From the NCBI GenBank assembly GCA_050256135.1, contig JBFWIF010000051.1:1-16082 (forward strand): DNA of 16,082 nucleotides, given 5' to 3'. This DNA is from RZYP01 sp050256135. GTDB lineage: Bacteria; Bacillota; Negativicutes; Acidaminococcales; Acidaminococcaceae. Of this stretch, positions 6,858-14,320 are shown piece by piece (within the stretch, counting starts at the first letter, position 1; every line of letters begins with the position of its first letter). The notes under the pieces were generated by a model, which worked only from the letters and a program-made list of their open reading frames with translations, was not told where the DNA came from and did no database searches. A program made the position numbers and the translations under genes.

Positions 6858-7442
6858 ATGAAATCATCAAGCAATGATTCACTAGAAGTGTTGAAGGGAA
6901 TTGCCGAAGCAAAAACAGAAACACTTGAGATGATTTACAGGAATTGTTATCTTCCAGTGCAAAAACTGGTGATAAACAATTCCGGAACTAATGCTGATGC
7001 TGAAGATATTTTTCAGGATACTGTTACGATTGTATTCAGACGCGCCAGGCAAGATGAATTGCATTTATTTCCCAACACGGGCATCTGCACATTGCTCTTT
7101 GCTATTGCCCATAAGTTGTGGTTGCAAAAGCTCACCTATAGTAAAAAGGTAAAAGCTGCCGGGCAACAGATTGATGAGGTTATTGCATTGCCCCTGACCA
7201 TCGAAAATGAAATCAATGGTCTGGAATCGAAAAAACTGAGGATATGCCAAAAGCATTTTATGCAGATGGCCGAAAAATGTCGCCTATTGATGAAACTTTT
7301 TATGAAAGGATTGCAAATGAAGGAAATAGCAGAGATCATGGATTTTGATTCGGAGGATCAGGCCAAAACAGCCAAATACAGATGTAAAAAGACCCTTGCC
7401 AATCGCATACTGAACGACAAGGAATACAAAGCATTATTGTAA
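6858..7442 (+). CDS. ECF-type RNA polymerase sigma factor
   Basis: The product has 194 residues. Region sigma-2 spans about 24-92 with the signature DAEDIFQDTVTIVF (47-60) and the FAIAHKLWLQKL helix that contacts the -10 element. Sigma-4 spans about 130-185, with its helix-turn-helix around MKEIAEIMDFDSEDQAKTAK and a basic recognition helix. The length is normal for the ECF group. An 11-bp gap to the membrane TPR gene indicates a two-gene operon of sigma and probable anti-sigma, and the gene diverges from the T9SS/CHAT operon. A promoter-like motif repeated at its target-like neighbours suggests it transcribes itself and the module. The start is uncertain: the ATG at 6858 is almost on the predicted transcript start, and GTG 6888 or TTG 6891 (just before LKGIAEA) are alternatives that keep all of sigma-2. 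Confidence 0.92.
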   Translation: MKSSSNDSLEVLKGIAEAKTETLEMIYRNCYLPVQKLVINNSGTNADAEDIFQDTVTIVFRRARQDELHLFPNTGICTLLFAIAHKLWLQKLTYSKKVKAAGQQIDEVIALPLTIENEINGLESKKLRICQKHFMQMAEKCRLLMKLFMKGLQMKEIAEIMDFDSEDQAKTAKYRCKKTLANRILNDKEYKALL

Positions 7443-7453
7443 TACAAAAAGAC

Positions 7454-8215
7454 ATGGAAGATCTATTTGAAAAGGTAAACCGCTATGTGGAAGGTAAAAT
7501 GGACCCGGCTGAAAAGCAGGATTTTGAAGCAAAATGCAAACACGATCCCAATACAGCTGCTGCTCTTAAGCTTTGGACTGATTTGGATAACATGGATCAA
7601 ACCGTTGAAGCTGAACTGAACCTGCGTGAGCAATTAAAGGATATCCATCAGCAGCTTTACAGCGAAAAATCAGCAGATCGTAGTCGTTTTTTTTTCACCA
7701 AATCCTATTGGTTTGCTGCGGCATCAATCGCCGCTTTACTTATCCTGATTGCTAGTATTTTAATCCTGATGTTGCCCGGCAAGCCAGCCGGTAACGAAGA
7801 GCTTTTTAGTAGGTATTATCATCCCGAACAGCTTGTAGCATATAGCCGGTCGGCCAAACAGCCATTTGCCGCAGCTGTACGACTTTTTCAGCAGGCCGAT
7901 TATGCCGCTGCAGCAGCTTCGTTCAACCAATTGCTTAAGCAGGATACCGCTAACTATCGCCTCATGCTCTATTCAGGCCTGGCTGAAACAGGAGCCGGTA
8001 ATTATGAATATGCCATCACAGCCTATCAGGATATATTAAAAGCCGATGCCAACCTCTATAGCGGATATGCCCGGTGGTTTCTTGCATTGGTTCACCTCAG
8101 AACCGGGCAAACCGACACGGCCATTGAAGAACTCGGCTATATCGCACGCACTAAAGGCCACCCCTTCAAAAAAGAAGCGACTGAGCTGACTGCCATCCTT
8201 AACCGGCGAAAATAA
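7454..8215 (+). CDS. Single-pass membrane TPR protein, probable anti-sigma factor
   Basis: The product has 253 residues. Residues 1-80 form a cytoplasmic helical domain (DLFEKVNRYVEGKMDPAEKQ, like the N-termini of anti-sigma factors, which bind sigma). One membrane segment lies at about 86-108. Residues 115-253 are outside the cytoplasm, with TPR-like helices from about 138 to 248 (FQQADYAAAAASFNQLL, GNYEYAITAYQDIL, GQTDTAIEELGYI). The HxxxCxxC motif of zinc anti-sigma factors is absent; the only cysteine is Cys28. Position directly behind an ECF sigma gene, together with topology, supports an anti-sigma role. The periplasmic TPR domain would sit in the same compartment as the CHAT protein and could be its binding partner or cleavage target. 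That link is inference. Confidence 0.82.
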   Translation: MEDLFEKVNRYVEGKMDPAEKQDFEAKCKHDPNTAAALKLWTDLDNMDQTVEAELNLREQLKDIHQQLYSEKSADRSRFFFTKSYWFAAASIAALLILIASILILMLPGKPAGNEELFSRYYHPEQLVAYSRSAKQPFAAAVRLFQQADYAAAAASFNQLLKQDTANYRLMLYSGLAETGAGNYEYAITAYQDILKADANLYSGYARWFLALVHLRTGQTDTAIEELGYIARTKGHPFKKEATELTAILNRRK

Positions 8216-8233
8216 AGTTGTTGCTGTGGCCAT

Positions 8234-8319
8234 CAGTCAGGGCGAGACTCCAAGTCGCAACCTGACTGCCAACCCAACACGCGAATCAAAGTCGCACCCT
8301 GCCTGCCTGAGTTTTTTTT
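8234..8319 (+). repeat. Inverted repeat and tandem GCGA..TCGC units ending in a T-tract
   Basis: CAGTCAGG (8234-8241) pairs perfectly with CCTGACTG (8261-8268). Two similar units, 8242-8270 and 8281-8308, each carry GCGA, a loop, then AGTCGCA and CCTG-CTGCC, so each can form a small GCGA/TCGC hairpin. A run of eight T (8312-8319) and a second T-run follow. Placed after the anti-sigma gene, the block may terminate the sigma operon, although the hairpin and T-tract are not ideally spaced. The units look like a dispersed palindromic repeat. Confidence 0.45.
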
Positions 8320-8404
8320 GATTTTTTTACTATGCTTACTTATTGATATATAAGCATATACAAAAAACATAGGGTCTTTTTTCAAAAAAAGTTTCATTTT
8401 TTCT

Positions 8405-8431
8405 GTTACCTTTTGCTTTTTTCGGGATTAA
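8405..8431 (+). promoter_or_regulatory. Sigma-module promoter motif upstream of the Cys-rich gene
   Basis: GTTACCTTTT, 11 bases, then GATTAA followed by GG, at the same spacing as the elements at 6828 and 6687-6713. It lies 18 bp before ATG 8450 and 39 bp before ATG 8471. It suggests the small protein belongs to the same sigma regulon. Confidence 0.6.
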
Positions 8432-8449
8432 GGGGTAGAAAGTTTATAC

Positions 8450-8821
8450 ATGAACCTAAACCCATTTATCATGAAATTTATCGACCGGACCTTGGCCACC
8501 ACAGCCTGTCCAAATTGCGGACAGCCCTATACAGAGGCAGTTTACAACAAAGCAAACAATCGCATTGAACCGTTTTTCCTCTATCAGGCAGTATGCTGTC
8601 AAAGTATTTACTGCACAGCCTGTAATCCTTACCCTGACGAATCCAATGGCATGGTGAGCATGAGTGGGGAATGTTATTTCTGCAAGTCGAAAAACCGTAT
8701 CAGTGACGCAGCCGGAATGACAGCCAACGGCAGCCAAATACTACAGTTGCTATACAGGGGCAAGCGGTATAGCTTGCCCAATAAGCAGTTGCCACAGTTG
8801 GTAGCTACAGAAACCTATTGA
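8450..8821 (+). CDS. Small cysteine-rich, probable zinc-binding protein
   Basis: The product has 123 residues from ATG 8450, or 116 from ATG 8471 (MKFIDRTL), which leaves a leader length closer to that of the other module promoter. Cysteines are Cys20/Cys23 (CPNC), Cys49/Cys50, Cys55/Cys58 (CTAC) and Cys75/Cys78 (CYFC). Three CxxC knuckles plus a CC pair suggest two zinc sites, as in zinc ribbons or cross-brace folds. There is no signal peptide and no membrane segment, so it is probably cytoplasmic. I do not recognise the family. It stands alone behind a copy of the sigma-module promoter, so it may be an effector or regulator of that module. Confidence 0.7.
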   Translation: MNLNPFIMKFIDRTLATTACPNCGQPYTEAVYNKANNRIEPFFLYQAVCCQSIYCTACNPYPDESNGMVSMSGECYFCKSKNRISDAAGMTANGSQILQLLYRGKRYSLPNKQLPQLVATETY

Positions 8822-9050
8822 TGCACACAAGCAGCAGCCTTTACAGCATAATACCAAAATGAAAAGCCATTGAAACAATATAACCACAGCGCAAAAGCCT
8901 GGCAAAACCATTACGATTTGTTGCCTCAGGGCATGATTAGTGAACCACCTATCAAGCTAACCAGTATGTCAGCAATTTACTGTTGGGTTTGCTGGCCGGT
9001 GTATCGTATCACAAAATATATTTTTTGGCTGGGGAAGAATAAATTCGACT
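8822..9050 (+). other. Intergenic stretch with a weak 60-codon ORF
   Basis: The only reading frame worth noting runs from TTG 8870 to 9052. It gives 60 residues with the motif CWVCW and an aromatic C-terminal half. It has no ATG start, no domain I recognise, and ends inside the hairpin at 9051-9103. An ATG at 8859 stops after four codons. I do not consider it a supported gene, but it could be a remnant. No promoter is evident. Confidence 0.2.
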
Positions 9051-9103
9051 GAATTAGGGTCATTCGTGCGTATAAGGCACAATAACAGAATGACCCAGAA
9101 TTC
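9051..9103 (+). promoter_or_regulatory. Long hairpin upstream of the large secreted protein gene
   Basis: GGGTCATTC (9057-9065) pairs perfectly with GAATGACCC (9088-9096). GAATT/AATTC (9051-9055/9099-9103) extends the stem below a small bulge, and GTGC/GCAC (9066-9069/9077-9080) forms an inner hairpin. No T-tract follows on either strand, so it is not an ordinary intrinsic terminator. It ends 49 bp before the start codon at 9153, where it could act in a 5' leader or as a protein-binding site. Confidence 0.45.
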
Positions 9104-9152
9104 AAACTGACAATTTAAAAAATTATTCTAAAACCTTAATCTAATTTGAAAT

Positions 9153-12100
9153 ATGAAAACTATATGCACAATAAAAAAACTAATTGCTATATCATTATTT
9201 TTTTTGATGTCCTTGAACAGCAATAGCCTTTTTTGTCAAATACTTTCGGTTCCAGAAACAAGTAATTTTTTCGAGTATTTAGAACACTTTACTGAGTCAA
9301 AGAGATATAGTGACCTGGATACTACTGAAGGAGGCTCAAAGGCTCAAGTAGAAAGACTACTGTCTTATTGGGGAAGTCGATTACATCCCCATGGAGATTT
9401 TTCTATAGCCAATAATGCAATCATAGACTATGCTTTGAATTATAACCATGTTAATAGTACTGTTAATCCAAATTGGACTTGTGTTGGCCCTTCTAATACA
9501 CCTAGCAACAATCAAAATAGAGGGGTTGGTCAAATTCATAGGATTAGCTTTGATCCTTTTTATGGTATAAGTAATAACACGGTTTATGCATCAACAGGGT
9601 ATGGCGGATTATGGCGGTCACAGGACAATGGGGAAAATTGGGAAAACGTAAATACAGATCTTTTACCTATTGCATCTGTTTCTGACGTTGCTATTTGCCC
9701 AACAAACAATCAAGTACTTTTCATTTCCACAGGAAATCCCGATGGAGGCGTTGAACTAGCATATGGACCCAACTGGTCAAACATAAACCCAGTTTTTACC
9801 ATCGGCATTTATAGGTCTATTGATTATGGAAATACATGGCATACCATTAACAACGGATTGTTAGATGAATTTATAACGAATGGGGGTACAATAAGAAAAA
9901 TTGAGGTCGATAAGTTGAACCCAAATATTCTTGTTGCAGCTACGTCCAATGGGATTTACATGACAAGCAACGCGCTTGCTACTACCCCCATCTGGACAAA
10001 TGTATTTAGCGGTTTGACGGGAAGTGATAAAGACTTTAGGGTAGTTAAGTTTAAACCCAGTAGCAGTAACACATTGTATGCATCCAGTAATAACATCTTT
10101 CGCAGTAACGATGGTGGTGCAACATGGAATAGTATGACTGGTCCAGGAACAGGCTTGGATTTTAGTACGCTAAGCCCGTTTGAGCCGTTTAGGATTAATT
10201 TAGCAGTTACCCCGGCCAACAATAACAGACTATTTGCCTATATATGGGGTGTAAAAAATGGAAGCTCAACAATTTACATCTATTATTATGAGAACAATAA
10301 CTGGAATCAACTCTATACACTTACAGCAGGACATCTTGCAAAGGAATGGCTTGGTTTTGCGGTTTCGCCTGTAAATCCAAATGAGTATTATTTTTACGGG
10401 TTTATGGGCGTCTATGGTAGTAAGAATCTTTCATCGCCCTCAAAAAAAGGCGGTTATATTTCAAATGGTACTTATGCCGATGGTCATGTTTTAGAGTTTC
10501 AGCCAAATACTACTTCCAATCCATTACTTTTCTTTGGACATCATGGAGGCATTAGCGTTGGAGATATGTCACCATCAGGATATGGACTATGGCAAAAAAA
10601 GAATAATGGTTTGGCTAACCTCCTTTTATGGTCTTTTGATGATTCTGAGTTTTTCAAAGATGTAATTGTCACGGCTAAGCAGGATCATTATGTAGATATA
10701 TATATAGATGGGGAATGGAAGGCAATTTCAGGTGGTGGAGACAGCTATTCTGTTAAAACTTCTAAAACCAATAATTCATTATTCTTTGGAAGTGCTGGTG
10801 ATGATCACTTGTCCAGACACCAAATAACGAGCATTTCAAATACATATGAAAGTAACTTACGTCCATTTGATGCAGCTTTTCCATCCTTCAGAACCCATAT
10901 ATCAAAGTCTTTTCAGTTAAAGAACCCTCCCAACACCAACTATGATTATTTTAGTTTTTCTGAGATTTACAAAAGGAAGAAGCATATACCTGCCACTGGT
11001 GATACACATAGTGACATGTGGGAAATTAGTTCTGATGTTGGCAAATTTGGGAATGCCCCATGGCAAAGACAGTTAACGGAGTTTGATTTTTGTTATACAC
11101 AACCAAATACCCAATACACTGCGAATGGGGCAGTATTTCTAGGGGAAGATGGCTATTGGTTTACTCCGTTTCTTGCCAAAACTACTATTGGAGGTGTTAA
11201 TGGCAATTATAACCAAATAGACGCTTATGAGATGGTTACATTTCCGGGCTCTGGTGATACACACCCGATTATATCAGGTATTGCCGTTCATCCAAATAAT
11301 CCTGATAGCTTATGGGTTAGTATGATTGGGTATGATAATATTGACACGAGAGTGGCATTTTCAAGCGATGGCGGCGTAACATGGTCTAATGCCGATCCTA
11401 ACAATAGTTTGCCTAAGTTACCAGTTAACAATATTGTTTATCAATATGGTAGCAATGATGTGGTTTATATTGGTACAGATGTAGGTGTTTTTTATAAAAC
11501 TCCAGATATGGCAAATTGGGAACGCTATGGGGATCTACCACATGTAAGGGTAATGGAATTAAAAATTAATTATTGCCAACAGAAGTTAAGAGTTGCAACA
11601 TTCGGGCGTTCTGTCTGGGAGGCTGATTTATTGCCTTTTACAGAGCCTGTTTTATTTGAAATAAAATCTGGTGAAAACATCACTTGGGAGTTTGATAAGG
11701 CTTTGCATACAAGTCTTAAAATAAAAGAAGGTGGGAAACTAACAATTAAAGCTTTTGTTAGCATGCCTGCTAATTCAGTGGTTATTGTTGAACAAGGTGG
11801 CGAGTTAGTGCTCGATGGCGGAATAATCACCAATAAATGTGAGCAACCTTGGCAAGGCATTCAGGTCTGGGGCAATAAAAATGCCTCACAGCATGCGTTG
11901 CCCGGGCAACCTAACCCACAGGGAAAGCTTACATTGCTCAATGGTGCAACAATTGAACATGCCTACAATGCCGTCACCCTTTGGAAACCCAACGACTGGA
12001 ACACTACTGGAGGTATAATACTAGCCGATAGCGCCAATTTCCTAAACAACCACCGATCGGTTGAGTTTATTTCGTACCAGAATACAAATCCCGTCAATGG

Positions 12101-14252
12101 CACACCTATGGGCAATGCCAGTTATTTCAGAAACTGTCATTTCGAGGTAAACGATGATTATATCATTGAAGACAGCCCGTTCAATTGCCATATCAGCATG
12201 TTCAATGTGGATGGTATTAATCTAACGGCCAATAGCTTCCTGAACCAAATGACAGAAGGCGGCAATAGCGGCGCAGGAATAATTAGCATTGATGCCAACT
12301 ATAGGGTGGTTGCCGGTTGCAATAGTTTTGTGGCTCCTTGTCCGCCAGCCGATTTTATTACAAACCATTTCGAAGGCTTTGCTTTTGGTATTGATGCCTC
12401 AAACTCCTCCTCCTTTACAAAAACCATTTATGTAAGGCAGGCTGAATTTGTCAACAACGGTTACGGCATCAGGTTGAACGCCTTGAACAATGCCACCATT
12501 ATCCAGAACAACTTCAGTGTAGGCACCTATGGCAAAGGGGATTGGATGTGTGGCACCGACTTTGGCATTGGCATCGAACTGGCAGGATGCAACACCTATG
12601 CAGTTGAAGAAAATACTTTTACACCAGTAAGCCCGCTTAGTACAATACCGTTCATGGGAATCCGGGTACTTAATAATGATGAGGAAAATGTTGAACGCAA
12701 CGAAATTTACTTCAACACTTTTGATCAAATGAACCGGGCAAACCAGGCTGATGGGATCAATTATATTGTAGGTTACCCCCAACTTGGCTTAAACTACCGC
12801 TGTAACCAAAACACGAATAACTATTTCGATTTTGTAGTTACCGACCAAGGCATTGCAGGTCATCAGACCAGTTTGCAGTATGCTGCCGACAATACATTCA
12901 CTGCCATCGCACAGCAACCAACCGATCCCCGTCACTTTTTCAATGATGCAGTAAACCCAATAACATACCACTATAGGCCTGGCCTGGCAAATGCTCAGCC
13001 ATTATATGTTTACAATGTTACGTCAACACCCCTTGGTACGGTACCACCAGGCCCTTGTACTTCGAATTATGGCGGAGGGAACGCGGAAGTTGATCCTGAT
13101 GGTCTCACGGCAGCCCAAAAACAGTATTTTGAGCAGGAACTAACGGATAGCCATACCGCTTATACAGGAGTTAAAAGCCTTTACGCTTCGCTACTCGACG
13201 GCGGCAATACAGATGCTGTACAGTCAGAGATTGCCATGGCCTGGCCTGAGGATATGTGGGAGCTACGTGCTGAACTGCTGGGCCTTTCACCCCTTTTAAG
13301 TAAGGATGTTTTGGTTTCTGCCTCCGACCGCACCGATGTATTGCCCGAAAGTATTATCTTTGAGGTGCTAAGTGCCAATCCTGATGAACTCAAAAAGAAG
13401 GAACTGATGGAACACCTCGAAACAAAAGATAACCCGCTACCGGAGTATATGATTGAAATTCTGGAAAGCCTTACGGACAATGTCACCTACAAAACCATAT
13501 TGCAAAGCCAGATGGCACATTATGGAAGAGTGGAAGGACGCGCTACCGGCATACTGCTGCGCGATATGCTGAACGATAGCACTGCGACACCTGAAAACAT
13601 CAGGGCCTTTATGGCTGCCAGACAAAGCCTGCCCATGGACATGCAACGGGTGGACTCCTACCTTGAAAGCGGCGAAACCGCCCAGGCACTTGCACTTGTA
13701 GCCAGCTTGCCGCAGCAATACGCGCTTGATGGCGAAGCCCTGGCGGAACATGGCCGCTATGTGCAGCTCAAACAGCTACAGGCTGGGTTGCACGACCAAG
13801 GTCGTAATATATTCCAGCTTACCCCAACCGAAAAAGAGCAATTGGAAGCTTTGGTTGAGCAAAGCACAGGCACAGCCGGCCGACAGGCACGGAGTATATT
13901 GGCCTTTGTTTATGAAGAAGAATTTTGCGACTGCCCGGCTGATATCAACCCGGAACTAAAAGCAAGGACTTTTGTTCAGCCACCACTTGATAAGCTGGAC
14001 AAAGCCCAAATCAGTGTGCGCCCCAACCCCGCCAAAACATGGGTTAGTTTTGATTATACAATACCCGGAGGTAGCAACAATGCAATGCTAGAAATTAGGG
14101 ACGCCACAGGAAAGCTGGTTTACCAGGCCACACTTGAAAACAAGCAGGGACAGTATGTATGGGATACCCGCAACATAGCACCAGGCCTTTATCACTATAC
14201 CTTGAAAACAACACATGGTATAAAAACAGGCAAGGTAACAATTATAAACTAA
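9153..14252 (+). CDS. Large T9SS-secreted protein: Asp-box propeller plus beta-helix
   Basis: The product has 1699 residues. Residues 1-29 are a signal peptide. About 100-830 form a sialidase/VPS10-like beta-propeller region with four Asp-boxes: SQDNGENW (156-163), SIDYGNTW (222-229), SNDGGATW (318-325) and SSDGGVTW (737-744). About 870-1290 is glycine/asparagine-rich with short strands and NN-turns, like a right-handed beta-helix. About 1310-1600 is helical. About 1617-1699 is a T9SS type A sorting domain (SVRPNPAKTWVSF, NIAPGLYHYTLK). No sialidase catalytic set is evident, so it is more likely a cell-surface adhesin or carbohydrate-binding protein than a known enzyme. GC content jumps near 11760, from about 28-35% to 50-58% in sampled 60-bp blocks, so the gene is probably chimeric. 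No sigma-module motif lies upstream. The bases TAATTTG at 9141-9147 are one base short of a -7 consensus. Confidence 0.88.
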   Translation: MKTICTIKKLIAISLFFLMSLNSNSLFCQILSVPETSNFFEYLEHFTESKRYSDLDTTEGGSKAQVERLLSYWGSRLHPHGDFSIANNAIIDYALNYNHVNSTVNPNWTCVGPSNTPSNNQNRGVGQIHRISFDPFYGISNNTVYASTGYGGLWRSQDNGENWENVNTDLLPIASVSDVAICPTNNQVLFISTGNPDGGVELAYGPNWSNINPVFTIGIYRSIDYGNTWHTINNGLLDEFITNGGTIRKIEVDKLNPNILVAATSNGIYMTSNALATTPIWTNVFSGLTGSDKDFRVVKFKPSSSNTLYASSNNIFRSNDGGATWNSMTGPGTGLDFSTLSPFEPFRINLAVTPANNNRLFAYIWGVKNGSSTIYIYYYENNNWNQLYTLTAGHLAKEWLGFAVSPVNPNEYYFYGFMGVYGSKNLSSPSKKGGYISNGTYADGHVLEFQPNTTSNPLLFFGHHGGISVGDMSPSGYGLWQKKNNGLANLLLWSFDDSEFFKDVIVTAKQDHYVDIYIDGEWKAISGGGDSYSVKTSKTNNSLFFGSAGDDHLSRHQITSISNTYESNLRPFDAAFPSFRTHISKSFQLKNPPNTNYDYFSFSEIYKRKKHIPATGDTHSDMWEISSDVGKFGNAPWQRQLTEFDFCYTQPNTQYTANGAVFLGEDGYWFTPFLAKTTIGGVNGNYNQIDAYEMVTFPGSGDTHPIISGIAVHPNNPDSLWVSMIGYDNIDTRVAFSSDGGVTWSNADPNNSLPKLPVNNIVYQYGSNDVVYIGTDVGVFYKTPDMANWERYGDLPHVRVMELKINYCQQKLRVATFGRSVWEADLLPFTEPVLFEIKSGENITWEFDKALHTSLKIKEGGKLTIKAFVSMPANSVVIVEQGGELVLDGGIITNKCEQPWQGIQVWGNKNASQHALPGQPNPQGKLTLLNGATIEHAYNAVTLWKPNDWNTTGGIILADSANFLNNHRSVEFISYQNTNPVNGTPMGNASYFRNCHFEVNDDYIIEDSPFNCHISMFNVDGINLTANSFLNQMTEGGNSGAGIISIDANYRVVAGCNSFVAPCPPADFITNHFEGFAFGIDASNSSSFTKTIYVRQAEFVNNGYGIRLNALNNATIIQNNFSVGTYGKGDWMCGTDFGIGIELAGCNTYAVEENTFTPVSPLSTIPFMGIRVLNNDEENVERNEIYFNTFDQMNRANQADGINYIVGYPQLGLNYRCNQNTNNYFDFVVTDQGIAGHQTSLQYAADNTFTAIAQQPTDPRHFFNDAVNPITYHYRPGLANAQPLYVYNVTSTPLGTVPPGPCTSNYGGGNAEVDPDGLTAAQKQYFEQELTDSHTAYTGVKSLYASLLDGGNTDAVQSEIAMAWPEDMWELRAELLGLSPLLSKDVLVSASDRTDVLPESIIFEVLSANPDELKKKELMEHLETKDNPLPEYMIEILESLTDNVTYKTILQSQMAHYGRVEGRATGILLRDMLNDSTATPENIRAFMAARQSLPMDMQRVDSYLESGETAQALALVASLPQQYALDGEALAEHGRYVQLKQLQAGLHDQGRNIFQLTPTEKEQLEALVEQSTGTAGRQARSILAFVYEEEFCDCPADINPELKARTFVQPPLDKLDKAQISVRPNPAKTWVSFDYTIPGGSNNAMLEIRDATGKLVYQATLENKQGQYVWDTRNIAPGLYHYTLKTTHGIKTGKVTIIN

Positions 14253-14267
14253 GTTGTTCTTAACCTT

Positions 14268-14304
14268 ACCACCGCCCGTTTTTGCAAGGCGGGCGGTGGT
14301 TTTT
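14268..14304 (+). terminator. Strong intrinsic terminator or attenuator between two secreted-protein genes
   Basis: ACCACCGCCCG (14268-14278) pairs perfectly over 11 bp with CGGGCGGTGGT (14290-14300), followed by a short T-run (to 14304). It begins 15 bp after the stop codon at 14252 and ends 16 bp before the ATG at 14321. This leaves almost no room for a separate promoter, so the downstream gene probably depends on read-through or on a promoter inside the upstream gene. Confidence 0.85.
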
Positions 14305-14320
14305 CAGCCACAGTACGAAA

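Noticed and set aside
9153..14252. True sialidase annotation for the large secreted protein
   Set aside because: Asp-boxes are present, but I could not find the arginine triad with RIP motif and the catalytic residues expected of sialidases.
14282..14320. Upstream ATG (14282) as start of the propeller gene
   Set aside because: It is inside the terminator hairpin loop and precedes an intact signal peptide starting at 14321.
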